Assembly (NCBI RefSeq): GCF_016415625.1
Contig: NZ_WBXP01000028.1
Coordinates: forward strand, 1-51,145
Direction: 5' to 3'
Length of the DNA stretch: 51,145 nt
Source: Shimwellia pseudoproteus
GTDB taxonomy: Bacteria > Pseudomonadota > Gammaproteobacteria > Enterobacterales > Enterobacteriaceae
Shown here: piece after piece, positions 38,215 through 47,413 of the stretch
Numbering within the stretch: position 1 is the first letter of the stretch
Layout of the letters: every line of letters begins with the position of its first letter
Translations under genes and position numbers: made by a program
The notes under the pieces: model-generated
Told to the model about the DNA's origin: nothing
The model's database searches: none
What the model saw: only the letters and a program-made list of their open reading frames with translations

Positions 38215-39121
38215 AATTTCTCACACAGCGCCTCCGTCTGAATGAAAATGACCACCCGTCGATATCTTTCAGATAAGTACAGGTTCTGATATAACTGATC
38301 GCATTAAATATAACTGTTACACAACAACTAACAGCCTCCCTGCTATCTGTCCTGGATGAAATTCGATAAAGCAGCAATGACATGTTATTTTACTATGCAC
38401 TTCACGCCTTATCTCACTACTTATCTCACCGCTTATCTCACACGTTACGCCATATCATAACGTGGTGTGGCGTGATGAAGTTCACTGCATCGTCTTACTT
38501 TAATATCGTTTAGGTAACTAACCAGACAACTAACTCTCGCATGGTGTTAAGTAATACTCCCTAATAGATACGATAATTATTTATCGATAACAGAGAATAA
38601 CAGTACTCATTAAACAAAAGATATACAAATAACATAATACCTGCAATCACCGGCGCCCGTATAAAAACCAAAGATAAATTAACCTATAAATTCCGTTGCC
38701 GGATCGTGATTGCCAATTAAATTACTTGTCCAGAGCGTCACAGTGTGATAATAGCGCCTCAACGGTTAATCCCCGTTATACGTTATTCTATTACCACCGT
38801 ACAGGGCGCCATTACTGGTGGTGAATAGATGACGATACGATCTCTGGCGTTACGGTGTCGGCTTTAATAGTGGGAAGAAGAATAAGTAAATAGCGTTTTT
38901 ATCCATTGTACTGGGCGACCACTATTTTACGGGTAACGTCGTAATATTAAGTTATTACCCAACATCCATTATCTGAACTTCAGCCAACTTCATTTACGGT
39001 GGAGTTTTATTAAGTTGAGTGCCGTTCGGGCGGTTCGCTACAGTCAGCCCACTCGCGGTTGTCCCACCCGGGTCTATACCGTACTTCACAGCCCGCATTC
39101 CCCCTATTATCTGGAGTATTT
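38215..39121. other. AT-rich 0.9 kb intergenic region with periodic repeats
   Basis: No convincing gene. It holds three tandem CTTATCTCAC units at 12-bp period (38408-38441), two AACTAAC units also 12 bp apart (38516-38534) with a third at 38326, and two ATATAACTG units 19 bp apart (38289-38316). AT content is high through 38560-38960. It probably contains the promoter of the MarT-like gene and perhaps regulatory DNA for the DoxX gene. Confidence 0.55.
38408..38441. repeat. Three tandem CTTATCTCAC repeats at 12-bp period
   Basis: CTTATCTCAC occurs exactly at 38408-38417, 38420-38429 and 38432-38441, separated by two variable bases. The spacing is close to one helical turn. It lies about 195 bases upstream of the MarT-like start, so it could be a multimeric activator binding site. 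Confidence 0.85.
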
Positions 39122-39550
39122 ATGCTGAATCGTATTACTGAATCTGTCCATCGCCCGGATGCCGCCCGCCTGTTGCTGCGTTTAACCCTCGGCGGGTTGA
39201 TGCTGTTCCACGGCATCCATAAGGCGACCCATGAAGACAGTATGATTTTTGTACAAAACAAATTGCTTAACGCCGGGCTGCCTGGATTTATCAGTTGGGG
39301 CGTGCTTGTGGGCGAGTTGCTCTGCCCAATCCTACTGATACTGGGTATTTTTACCCGCTGGAGCGCCCTGGTAGTCTCTTTCACCATGGTGATGGCCGTT
39401 TACCTGGTGTACAGCGATCGGCTATTTACGCTGGCCCCCACCGGGGCATGGATTATCGAATCTGCCGCACTCTATTTCCTGATGGGCATTGTTATTTTCT
39501 TACAGGGCCCGGGCCGCTATAGCATTATAAAATACTGTGCCTGGCGATAA
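39122..39550 (+). CDS. DoxX-family membrane protein
   Basis: A 142-residue protein with four membrane helices. LLLRLTLGGLMLFHGIHKA is the typical DoxX start, and GVLVGELLCPILLILGIFTRWSA is the second conserved block. DoxX proteins are implicated in redox functions, with no agreed role. ATG at 39122 follows CTGGAG; an in-frame start at 39059 is upstream of that site and rejected. It is monocistronic. Confidence 0.85.
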   Translation: MLNRITESVHRPDAARLLLRLTLGGLMLFHGIHKATHEDSMIFVQNKLLNAGLPGFISWGVLVGELLCPILLILGIFTRWSALVVSFTMVMAVYLVYSDRLFTLAPTGAWIIESAALYFLMGIVIFLQGPGRYSIIKYCAWR

Positions 39551-39676
39551 CCACAACGATCGGGCACGCCCCTCTCCGCTGAGGTGCCTATCCTGTGCAC
39601 CTCAGGCCCCTTGTCCCGCCGCCCCAACACGCGATCGATCGCACAAAAACCATCGTTACTTTTGCATTACCACCAA

Positions 39677-39691
39677 TCTTGTATTACAAGA
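39677..39691. promoter_or_regulatory. Palindromic operator candidate 1 before the permease-dehydrogenase operon
   Basis: TCTTGTATTACAAGA is a perfect 7-bp inverted repeat around a single central base, 118 bases before the permease start. The form resembles operators of FadR-subfamily GntR regulators. No GntR gene is adjacent. Confidence 0.5.
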
Positions 39692-39702
39692 ATATGGTTC
39701 AT

Positions 39703-39712
39703 GTGGTACCAC
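39703..39712. promoter_or_regulatory. Palindromic operator candidate 2 before the permease-dehydrogenase operon
   Basis: GTGGTACCAC is a perfect 10-bp palindrome, 12 bases after the first palindrome. TGGTACCA-like cores occur in GntR-family operators for sugar acids. The spacing between the two centres is about two helical turns. Confidence 0.4.
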
Positions 39713-39808
39713 TGTATTCTCCCGCGTTAGCTGTGCCGTAAACGCCAATACTGGCGGCGACAAACGCCAGACCGCCGCCATACCATTCGCGCACTAAGGG
39801 ACACGACC

Positions 39809-41116
39809 ATGACCACGATGATTGCTGCCTCCACCATGAAGGCGATTAACGGGAAAATAATTCCGTTTTTAATTATTTGTTATTTCATGGCAAATCTGGA
39901 TAAAACCAATATCTCTATTGCCGCCCTGCAAATGAATGCCGACCTCGGATTAACCGCCAGCATGTATGGCTTTGGGGTGGGCATTTTCTATCTGTCGTAT
40001 ATTATTTTTGAAATCCCCAGCAATATTTTTATGATGCGGGTCGGCCCGCGTATCTGGCTAATGCGCATTATGCTGACCTGGGGCATGATCAGTGCCGGAA
40101 TGTCGCTGGTTCAGACCCCCACTCAACTGTATGTAATGCGCTTTTTACTCGGGATGGCGGAGGCGGGCTTCACCCCCTGCGTTATCTGGTATTTGTCCGT
40201 CTGGTTTCCGAAAAGCCACCGGGCCAGGGCCATGTCGTTATTTTTTATGGGATCGGTACTGGCTTCAGTTATCGGGCTACCGGCCTCTGGCGCCATCCTG
40301 AATATGCACGGCATTGCCGGTGTCCCCGGCTGGCGCTGGCTGTTTGCCATTGAGGGCATCCCGGCGATTTTACTCGGGCTGGCGGCGCTGCGTTATGTGG
40401 CAAACCGGCCGGACCACGTGACCTGGCTGAGCGGCGAACAAAAACAGTGGCTCAATACCACCCTCGCCAGAGATAACGCCAGCGTAGAATTAGATGACCG
40501 CCAGCGCTGGTATACCGTATTGTCCAACAAAATCGTCATTCTGTTGAGCCTGGTCTGGTTCCTTCAGGCGTTTGGCACTATTGGCATCACGCTATTTCTG
40601 CCACTGATCCTCCAGGGGATGGGGGTCGCCCAGAACCACTTTATTATCGGCCTGCTTTCTTCCCTGCCTTTTGCCCTCGCCTGCCTGTTTATGTACCTCA
40701 ACGGCCGCCATTCGGATCTCCAGAAAGAGCGGCAATATCACCTGGGCTTACCGCTGATCATCGCCGGGGTCTGCTTAACTGCCGCTATCTACAGCAATAA
40801 TCACTGGATCTCATACGGGCTACTGGTCTGCGCGGTGGGCTGTAATTTTGCCCTCGCCCCGGTGTTTTGGGCGGTCACCACGGAAAAAATCTCCGGGGTT
40901 GCCGCGGCGGCATCCATCGCACTGATTAACACCATTGCCAATTTTGCCGGGCTCGGGCTGCCGCCGGCATTTGGCAAGATAAAAGATCTTACCGGCAATT
41001 ATGACTATGGCCTGCTGATGGTGGCCTTCGCCCTATTACTGGGCGGGCTGCTGGGTATTCTGGTGGCCAGACCGGGGAAAATGCTCAGACCACCACAACC
41101 GGAGACCACACCATGA
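39809..41116 (+). CDS. MFS transporter, anion:cation symporter (ACS) type
   Basis: A 435-residue, 12-helix transporter. The signature ANLDKTNISIAALQMNADLGLTASMYGFGVGIFYLSYIIFEIPSN in helices 1-2 is the ACS hallmark (relatives import tartrate, hexuronates and other organic anions). GPRIWLMRIMLTWGMISAG and VIWYLSVWFP follow as usual. The stop overlaps the start of a D-2-hydroxyacid dehydrogenase (ATGA), so the imported compound is probably a hydroxy or keto acid oxidised or reduced by that enzyme. Start at 39809 after AAGGGA; a start at 39818 is possible. Confidence 0.9.
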   Translation: MTTMIAASTMKAINGKIIPFLIICYFMANLDKTNISIAALQMNADLGLTASMYGFGVGIFYLSYIIFEIPSNIFMMRVGPRIWLMRIMLTWGMISAGMSLVQTPTQLYVMRFLLGMAEAGFTPCVIWYLSVWFPKSHRARAMSLFFMGSVLASVIGLPASGAILNMHGIAGVPGWRWLFAIEGIPAILLGLAALRYVANRPDHVTWLSGEQKQWLNTTLARDNASVELDDRQRWYTVLSNKIVILLSLVWFLQAFGTIGITLFLPLILQGMGVAQNHFIIGLLSSLPFALACLFMYLNGRHSDLQKERQYHLGLPLIIAGVCLTAAIYSNNHWISYGLLVCAVGCNFALAPVFWAVTTEKISGVAAAASIALINTIANFAGLGLPPAFGKIKDLTGNYDYGLLMVAFALLLGGLLGILVARPGKMLRPPQPETTP

Positions 41117-42087
41117 AGACCCCCTTGCTGCAATACGGCGATCTGCCCGACATGTTGGTTCAACAGCTTGAGGCTGAATGGGGCCTGATAAACGCCCGGA
41201 CCACCCCACATGACATCCTGGCCGGTGACGGATCGCTCATTACCTGCCTGGTCACCAATGGCGAAACCTGTATCGACGCCCCCCTGATGGACCGGTTACC
41301 GGGGCTAAACCATATTGCGGTCTTCGGGGTCGGTTACGATCAGCTGGATATCGCCGCCGCCTGCGCCCGGAATATTGCCGTCTCTCACACCCCCGGGGTG
41401 TTAACGGATGACGTTGCCGATATGGCTCTCGGCCTGATGCTCGCCTGCGGGCGGCACATTGTCGGCGCACAGAAATTTATTGAGGCCGGCCGCTGGGCAA
41501 CGGCGCGCTATCCCCTTACCCGGGGGTTCAGCGGTGCCCGGCTGGGGATAATCGGTATGGGGCGCATTGGCGAGGCCATTGCCGAACGTGCCAGCGCCCT
41601 GAAAATGACCATTGGCTTCTTCGATCCCGGCGCCCGGCCGCCGCACCGCTGGCAACCCCATGACACGCTCACGGCCCTTGCCAGCGCCAGCGATATTCTG
41701 ATGGTCTGCGTACCCGGCGGGGAGAGCACCCACAAGCTGGTCGATAAACACGTCCTCACCGCCCTGGGCCCGGACGGGCTGTTGATTAATATCTCCCGGG
41801 GCAGCGTAGTAGATGAAACCGCGCTGATCTATGCCCTGGATAACCAGTTGATCGCGGGCGCCGGGCTGGATGTGTTTGCCGATGAACCCCAGGTTCCCCC
41901 GGCGCTGTACGGCAGGAACAATGTGGTGATCACCCCCCATATGGCCAGCGCCACCTGGCAAACCCGCCGGGCGATGTCACAACTGGTGGTGGCGAATATT
42001 CGCGCCGGCCACGCCGGGGAACCGCTGGTCACCCCGGTGGCGCAAAGCAGCCGCTATCTGGTGCAGAAAATGTTACGCCCGGGATAA
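41113..42087 (+). CDS. D-isomer-specific 2-hydroxyacid dehydrogenase
   Basis: A 324-residue NAD(P)-dependent enzyme of the glyoxylate/hydroxypyruvate reductase group. The dinucleotide-binding GIIGMGRIGEA lies near residue 145. The catalytic triad is visible as Arg in NISRGSVVD, Glu in DVFADEP and His in TPHMAS. It is coupled by a four-base overlap to the upstream ACS permease. The two probably form an uptake-and-conversion operon for a 2-hydroxy or 2-keto acid. Substrate and cofactor preference are not certain. Confidence 0.9.
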   Translation: MKTPLLQYGDLPDMLVQQLEAEWGLINARTTPHDILAGDGSLITCLVTNGETCIDAPLMDRLPGLNHIAVFGVGYDQLDIAAACARNIAVSHTPGVLTDDVADMALGLMLACGRHIVGAQKFIEAGRWATARYPLTRGFSGARLGIIGMGRIGEAIAERASALKMTIGFFDPGARPPHRWQPHDTLTALASASDILMVCVPGGESTHKLVDKHVLTALGPDGLLINISRGSVVDETALIYALDNQLIAGAGLDVFADEPQVPPALYGRNNVVITPHMASATWQTRRAMSQLVVANIRAGHAGEPLVTPVAQSSRYLVQKMLRPG

Positions 42088-42155
42088 CAAACTGCGAAGC
42101 GTGAGCTGGGTCACTTCCCTGAGCCCTACTGAGCCAGTATTATCACAGGACCAGG

Positions 42156-42184
42156 CCCTCATCGTTTACGGTGAGGGTTTTTCT
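42156..42184 (+). terminator. Rho-independent terminator before rnk
   Basis: CCCTCATCG (42156-42164) pairs with CGGTGAGGG (42169-42177) with one G-T pair and a TTTA loop, followed by TTTTTCTTT. It ends the permease-dehydrogenase operon. Confidence 0.85.
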
Positions 42185-42259
42185 TTATGGGTTGCCAGAC
42201 CGGGGTAATCTGGCCCCGCCAGTCGACTATGCGAGTATTTGTTTTTCATGGAGAGAGTA

Positions 42260-42670
42260 ATGTCCAGACCAGCCATCATCATTAACGAACTTGATGCCGA
42301 GCGCCTTGACCAGCTACTGGAGCAGCCGCAATACGCCAAAGCACCGGTGGCCGATGCGCTGAATGCCGAACTGGATCGTGCTCAAATGTGCAGCCCGGAA
42401 TCCATGCCGGCCGATGTAGTCACCATGAACAGTCAGGTTAAATTCCGCGATTTGTCATCCGGTGAAGAGCGCATTCGCACCCTCGTCTACCCGGCCAACC
42501 TGACAGACAGCGAACAGCAACTTTCGGTAATGGCGCCGGTAGGGGCGGCCCTGCTTGGCCTGCGCGTTGGCAGCACCATCCACTGGTCGCTGCCAAACGG
42601 TAACCAAACCAACCTGGAAGTGCTGGCGCTGCTTTATCAGCCTGAAGCCGCCGGCGATTACCACCGCTAA
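42260..42670 (+). CDS. rnk: Regulator of nucleoside diphosphate kinase
   Basis: A 136-residue Rnk protein. The N-terminal helical hairpin ([23 protein letters not shown]) is followed by a GreA/GreB-like FKBP domain ending in [17 protein letters not shown], very close to E. coli Rnk. It binds RNA polymerase and affects nucleotide pools. GGAGAGAG sets the start at 42260; the in-frame ATG at 42248 is rejected. It lies directly ahead of ppk-ppx, an order not found in E. coli. Confidence 0.95.
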   Translation: MSRPAIIINELDAERLDQLLEQPQYAKAPVADALNAELDRAQMCSPESMPADVVTMNSQVKFRDLSSGEERIRTLVYPANLTDSEQQLSVMAPVGAALLGLRVGSTIHWSLPNGNQTNLEVLALLYQPEAAGDYHR

Positions 42671-43103
42671 TTCTGCCCGCAACGCACCGGCACAGCGCCG
42701 GTGTGTCTCTTAGCGCACATTGACACCGCCCGATACCCGCACGACGCCCACACAACACCATCACCACCGCCACTGCGGCGGCGCATCATTGCCGGGGATA
42801 TTGTCTGCCCGGGGGTGGCCCGCAAGCAAATATTGGCCAGAATTCAAAACAGGGCGCAAAATAATACCTGTGATTTATGATAACAACGTGTCAGTTACAT
42901 GACGAAAACATTAAATAAACAAATGTTAAACATTCTACTCGCCGACCAGAATGATGGCAGGTAACATGCCTCAATACAGCCATTATTGACCGGGCATGTA
43001 CCGCCAGGAAACATATTATCGGGTTATCATCCTGTACTGCCCTGCGCAGGACCACCAGGGGATGTCCCTTCCCGGCAATTAGCAAAATGGAGTCGCTGTC
43101 GTA
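42671..43103. other. Intergenic region between rnk and ppk
   Basis: A GC hairpin CACCGGC-acagc-GCCGGTG at 42685-42703 probably ends rnk. The remainder, AT-rich around 42840-42950, should hold the ppk promoter. A TGTCA...TGACG pair at 42889-42904 resembles half of a Pho box, but the match is too poor to claim. Confidence 0.5.
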
Positions 43104-45164
43104 ATGAGTCAGGATAAGTTGTACATAGAAAAAGAACTAAGCTGGTTATCCTTTAATGAACGCGTCCTGCAAGAGGCTGCGGACAAAAGCAATCCGCTGA
43201 TTGAGCGCATGCGCTTTCTGGGTTTCTACTCCAGTAACCTTGATGAGTTCTTTAAAGTCCGCTTTGCGGAGCTGAAACGCCGCATCCTGATCAACGAAGA
43301 ACAAGGGGGCAGCACTCAGGACCGCCATTTATTAAGCCGGATCCAGAGCCGGGTGGTTAAAGCCGGTCAGGAGTTTGACGCGCTTTATAATGAATTGCTG
43401 CTGGAAATGGCCCGCAACCAAATATTCCTGATTAATGAGCGCCAACTCTCCCCGGCCCAGCAAGAATGGCTGTATCACTATTTCAAACATGAATTGCGCC
43501 AGCACATCACGCCAATATTGCTGATGCCGGAAACCGATTTGGTGCAATTCCTGAAAGACGATTATACCTATCTGGCCGTAGAAATTATCCGCGGCGAAAC
43601 CATTCGCTACGCCCTGCTGGAAATACCGGCGGATAAACTGCCGCGCTTTGTTAACTTACCGCCTGAAGCGCCGCACCGGCGTAAATCAATGATCCTGCTT
43701 GATAATATTCTGCGCTTTTGTCTGAATGATATTTTTAAAGGCTTCTTTGATTACGATGCGCTGAATGCCTATTCGATGAAAATGACCCGGGACGCAGAAT
43801 ACGATCTGGTCCACGAAATGGAATCCAGCATGCTGGAGCTGATGTCTTCCAGCCTGAAACAGCGGCTCACCGCCGAGCCGGTGCGTTTTGTCTATCAGCG
43901 CGATATGCCAGAGGCCCTGGTCGAGACGCTATGCCGTAAGCTGGGCATTTCCAATTTCGACTCGATTATTCCCGGCGGCCGCTACCACAACTTCAAAGAC
44001 TTTATCAGCTTCCCGAATGTCGGTAAGGCCAACCTGGTCAACCGGCCGCAGTCGCGCCTGCGCCATATCGGGTTTGATAACTTCCGCAACGTGTTTGATG
44101 CCATTCGGGAGCGGGATATCCTGCTGTATTATCCCTACTACACCTTTGAGCACGTACTGGAGATGCTGCGCCAGGCCTCTTTTGATCCCAGCGTTATCGC
44201 CATCAAGATCAATATTTATCGGGTCGCCAAGCACTCACGCATTATTGACTCAATGATCCACGCCGCCCACAACGGCAAAAAGGTGACCGTGGTGGTCGAG
44301 CTCCAGGCCAGGTTTGATGAAGAAGCCAATATTCGCTGGTCCCGGCGGCTGACAGAGGCCGGGGTACATGTGGTGTTCTCGGTGCCGGGCCTGAAAATCC
44401 ACTCCAAGCTGTTCCTGATCTCCCGGCGTGAAAACGACAAAGTGGTGCGTTATGCCCATATCGGTACCGGCAACTTTAATGAAAAAACCGCCCGCTCTTA
44501 TACCGATTACTCCCTGCTGACTGCCGATGCCCGCATCACCAATGAAGTCCGCCAGGTGTTTAATTTTATTGAAAACCCCTACCGCCCGGTGAGCTTTAAG
44601 CATCTGATAGTTTCCCCGCAAAACTCACGCCAGATCCTCTACCAGCTGATCGACAATGAAATTACCGCCAGCCAACAGGGGCGCCCGTGCGGTATCACCC
44701 TGAAGCTTAACAATCTGGTGGATCGCGGGCTGATCGAACGGCTGTATGCCGCCTCGGACGCGGGGGTGCCGGTTAACTTACTGGTGCGCGGTATGTGCGC
44801 CCTGGTGCCGCAACTGCCCGGGTTTAGCGACAATATTCACGTGATCAGCATCGTTGACAACTTCCTTGAACACGACAGGGTCTATATTTTTGAAGATAAC
44901 GGCGATAAGAAAGTTATCCTTTCCTCCGCCGACTGGATGACCCGCAATATTGATTACCGGATTGAAGTTGGCGTCGCCCTGCTGGACCCGCGCCTGAAAC
45001 AGCGGGTGCTGGATATTATCGGGATCTTGTTCAGCGACACCACCAAAGCCCGCATCATTGATAAAGAACTCAGTAACCGCTATGTACCGCGAGGCAACCG
45101 CCGTAAGGTGCGGGCACAGCAGGCTATTTACGATTATATCCAATCACTGGAGCAGCCTGAATAG
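43104..45164 (+). CDS. ppk: Polyphosphate kinase 1
   Basis: Membrane-associated enzyme that polymerises ATP gamma-phosphate into polyphosphate. The 686 residues include the N-terminal helical domain ([20 protein letters not shown]), the H domain and two PLD-like catalytic domains. The phosphorylated histidine is His433 in LKIHSKLF and the accessory one lies in LEHDRVYIF. The E. coli protein, as I recall it, has two more residues in the segment near IGFDNFRN, which explains the numbering shift. It is followed by ppx after three bases, so the operon makes and degrades polyphosphate. Confidence 0.97.
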   Translation: MSQDKLYIEKELSWLSFNERVLQEAADKSNPLIERMRFLGFYSSNLDEFFKVRFAELKRRILINEEQGGSTQDRHLLSRIQSRVVKAGQEFDALYNELLLEMARNQIFLINERQLSPAQQEWLYHYFKHELRQHITPILLMPETDLVQFLKDDYTYLAVEIIRGETIRYALLEIPADKLPRFVNLPPEAPHRRKSMILLDNILRFCLNDIFKGFFDYDALNAYSMKMTRDAEYDLVHEMESSMLELMSSSLKQRLTAEPVRFVYQRDMPEALVETLCRKLGISNFDSIIPGGRYHNFKDFISFPNVGKANLVNRPQSRLRHIGFDNFRNVFDAIRERDILLYYPYYTFEHVLEMLRQASFDPSVIAIKINIYRVAKHSRIIDSMIHAAHNGKKVTVVVELQARFDEEANIRWSRRLTEAGVHVVFSVPGLKIHSKLFLISRRENDKVVRYAHIGTGNFNEKTARSYTDYSLLTADARITNEVRQVFNFIENPYRPVSFKHLIVSPQNSRQILYQLIDNEITASQQGRPCGITLKLNNLVDRGLIERLYAASDAGVPVNLLVRGMCALVPQLPGFSDNIHVISIVDNFLEHDRVYIFEDNGDKKVILSSADWMTRNIDYRIEVGVALLDPRLKQRVLDIIGILFSDTTKARIIDKELSNRYVPRGNRRKVRAQQAIYDYIQSLEQPE

Positions 45165-45167
45165 ACT

Positions 45168-46688
45168 ATGCCAATCGCCACAAATACCCCCCGCCCCCAG
45201 GAGTTTGCCGCCATTGATCTTGGCTCAAACAGCTTCCATATGGTTATCGCCCGCCTGGTTGACGGCGCCCTGCAGATCATTGGCCGCCTTAAGCAGCGGG
45301 TACATTTGGCGGATGGCCTGGACAGTAATAACCAACTGAGTGAAGAGGCTATCGAACGCGGGCTGGCGTGCCTGGCGCTGTTTGCCGAACGGTTACAGGG
45401 CTTTCCGGCGGCCAATGTCAGCATCGTGGGCACCCACACCTTGCGCCAGGCCCGTAATGCCCAGCAGTTTGTTAAACGGGCAGAAGCGGTGATCCCCTAC
45501 CCCATTGAGGTGGTGGCCGGTAACGAAGAAGCGCGGCTGATTTTTATGGGGGTGGCCCACACCCAGCCGGAGAAAGGCCGCAAACTGGTTATTGATATCG
45601 GTGGTGGTTCAACAGAGCTGGTGATCGGCGAGGATTTTACCCCGCAATTGGTTGAGAGCCGCCGGATGGGGTGTGTCAGTTTTGCCCAGATCTATTTTGC
45701 CGGGGGTGTTATCACGCCCCAGAGCTTTCAGCGGGCCAGGCTGGCGGCGGCGCAAAAAGTGGAAAGCCTCGCCTGGGAATACCGGCTCCACGGCTGGAAT
45801 GTTGCCCTCGGCGCCTCCGGCACTATCAAAGCCGTCAACAACGTATTACTGGAGAGCGGTGCCGCTGATGGCATCATCACCCCGGAGCGGCTGGAGGATT
45901 TAGTCCAGCGGGTGCTGAAATACGACAATGTTAGCGCGCTGGATCTTCCCGGCCTGTCCGATGAACGTAAAACCGTCTTTGTGCCGGGGCTGGCTATCAT
46001 GTGCGGCATTTTTGATGCGCTGAATATCAAAACCCTGCGCCTGTCTGACGGCGCCCTGCGCGAGGGGGTACTGTATGAAATGGAAGGCCGCTTCCGCCAT
46101 CAGGATATCCGCAGCCGCACCGCAAAAAGCCTCGCCAGCCAGTATCATATCGACAGCGATCAGGCCCGCCGGGTGCTGGAGACGACCCTGCGGCTCTATG
46201 ACCAGTGGCAAGCGCAGCATCCTAAGCATGCTAATCCCCAGATGGAGGCGCTGCTGAAATGGGCCGCGATGCTGCATGAAGTGGGGCTGAATATTAACCA
46301 CAGCGGTATGCACCGCCACTCGGCCTATATTCTGGAGCACAGCAACTTGCCCGGTTTTACCCAACAGCAGCAGAGCCTGATGGCCAGCCTGGTGGGCTAC
46401 AGCCGTAAATCCCTTAAAAAAGAACCGCTGCCGAACAAGCCCGAAGCCCTGCTGGCGATGATTCGGGCATTACGCCTCGGGCTGTTAATGAATAACCAGC
46501 GCCAGGCCAGCAGCCGGCCTGAAACCCTCGACCTCAAGGCGGGCAAACACCACTGGACACTGCGTTTCCCGCCTCACTGGCTGGAAGACAATGCCCTGGT
46601 CTTGCTGGATCTGGAGCGGGAACAGCAATACTGGAACGAACTGGACGGCTGGCAGCTCTCTTTTGAGCAAGCGCCCGCCGGAGAATAA
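45168..46688 (+). CDS. ppx: Exopolyphosphatase
   Basis: A 506-residue Ppx/GppA phosphatase that removes terminal phosphate from polyphosphate. The ASKHA fold motifs are [18 protein letters not shown] (residues 13-30) and [15 protein letters not shown] near 141-156. The catalytic Glu lies in [12 protein letters not shown], and the C-terminal HD-like helical half begins after residue 310. It is seven residues shorter than the remembered E. coli protein. It starts three bases after ppk. Confidence 0.96.
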   Translation: MPIATNTPRPQEFAAIDLGSNSFHMVIARLVDGALQIIGRLKQRVHLADGLDSNNQLSEEAIERGLACLALFAERLQGFPAANVSIVGTHTLRQARNAQQFVKRAEAVIPYPIEVVAGNEEARLIFMGVAHTQPEKGRKLVIDIGGGSTELVIGEDFTPQLVESRRMGCVSFAQIYFAGGVITPQSFQRARLAAAQKVESLAWEYRLHGWNVALGASGTIKAVNNVLLESGAADGIITPERLEDLVQRVLKYDNVSALDLPGLSDERKTVFVPGLAIMCGIFDALNIKTLRLSDGALREGVLYEMEGRFRHQDIRSRTAKSLASQYHIDSDQARRVLETTLRLYDQWQAQHPKHANPQMEALLKWAAMLHEVGLNINHSGMHRHSAYILEHSNLPGFTQQQQSLMASLVGYSRKSLKKEPLPNKPEALLAMIRALRLGLLMNNQRQASSRPETLDLKAGKHHWTLRFPPHWLEDNALVLLDLEREQQYWNELDGWQLSFEQAPAGE

Positions 46689-46724
46689 CCCGGCCGGCAG
46701 ACGCCATCGGGTTTGATTTCCGAA

Positions 46725-46745
46725 GGCACTGCATCGCGCAGTGCC
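46725..46745 (+). terminator. Hairpin after ppx
   Basis: GGCACTGC (46725-46732) pairs perfectly with GCAGTGCC (46738-46745) with an ATCGC loop, 37 bases after the ppx stop. There is no U-run. It separates ppk-ppx from the small gene pair. Confidence 0.5.
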
Positions 46746-46845
46746 GATAACCACGATTGTTAACTGCCATATTGGCAGGGCTGGCGCACGCCTGTAATCC
46801 GTTAACGGTGACCAAATAGCTGTTACCAAATGAGTAAGGGGAAAT

Positions 46846-47112
46846 ATGACGATGAATACCGCCGTATTACGCGTTCAACTTGATGAAACGCTGAAAGAAA
46901 AAGTCCGCGAATATGCTGAATTACATAGCCAAAACTTAAGTCAGGCTACCGGAATATTACTCGGGCTGGCATTTCAGCACCTCGATAGTCTGCCGATTGC
47001 CGAAAGCGACATTGATAATCAGCATACCCAGGAAGCCATCGTTGAGGACGCCGGTCCGCTGACCTCGAAAGAGATCAAATCATTACGTAAATTACTCAAG
47101 AGACGAAAATGA
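46846..47112 (+). CDS. Small ribbon-helix-helix-like protein, first gene of a pair
   Basis: An 88-residue protein. Residues 5-45 (VLRVQLDETLKEKVREYAELHSQNLSQATGILLGL) show the strand-helix-helix pattern of CopG/RelB/DinJ-type DNA-binding antitoxins. The middle is acidic and the C terminus is strongly basic (LRKLLKRRK). AAGGGGA precedes the ATG; an in-frame ATG two codons later is also possible. The stop overlaps the next gene by four bases. The layout is that of an antitoxin-toxin or repressor-effector module. I do not recognise the family. Confidence 0.75.
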   Translation: MTMNTAVLRVQLDETLKEKVREYAELHSQNLSQATGILLGLAFQHLDSLPIAESDIDNQHTQEAIVEDAGPLTSKEIKSLRKLLKRRK

Positions 47113-47324
47113 AAACACAACCTGCTATTGCCGCTAACTACCAGGAAGCCTGTGAATTACTGCGCTCCGGTTATACCCAACAGGTACGCCTGAACTGGAA
47201 TATTGGCAGCGATGAATTCTTCCGTATTGCCTCCGACTGGTGCGACGCCGGGGCCCGGGTAAATAAAGACCAGCATGGCTTTGTTATTTCACTCAAAGGG
47301 TTTGCGATTCCCCGCCAGCACTGA
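47109..47324 (+). CDS. Small protein, second gene of the pair, unrecognised
   Basis: A 71-residue protein that starts inside the stop of the preceding gene (ATGA), with GAGACGAAA as ribosome binding site. Predicted order is helix (YQEACELLRSG), strand (QQVRLNWN), helix (SDEFFRIASDWCDAG), strand (GFVISLKGF). It is compact and soluble with no membrane segment. It could be the toxin or effector of a module with the ribbon-helix-helix-like protein. It has no motif I can tie to RelE, HicA, VapC or ParE, so function is open. Confidence 0.7.
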   Translation: MKTQPAIAANYQEACELLRSGYTQQVRLNWNIGSDEFFRIASDWCDAGARVNKDQHGFVISLKGFAIPRQH

Positions 47325-47413
47325 AGCCAGAACATCGCGGCCTTCGGGGAAGTGTTATTTCTGGCAGGAATATTGCTTCCCCAGTGAATACCTTCATTCG
47401 CTGTGAGCGCATA

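Noticed and set aside
38408..38441. Tandem repeats as a possible CRISPR array
   Set aside because: The units are 10 bases with 2-base gaps. There are no spacers of 25-40 bases and no cas genes in the window.
39537..39797. 86-codon plus-strand frame between the DoxX and permease genes
   Set aside because: It crosses the DoxX stop and both palindromic operators and has no coding character.
42888..42905. Pho-box-like sequence upstream of ppk
   Set aside because: Only one good TGTCA half is present. The second half and the AT spacer do not match well enough.
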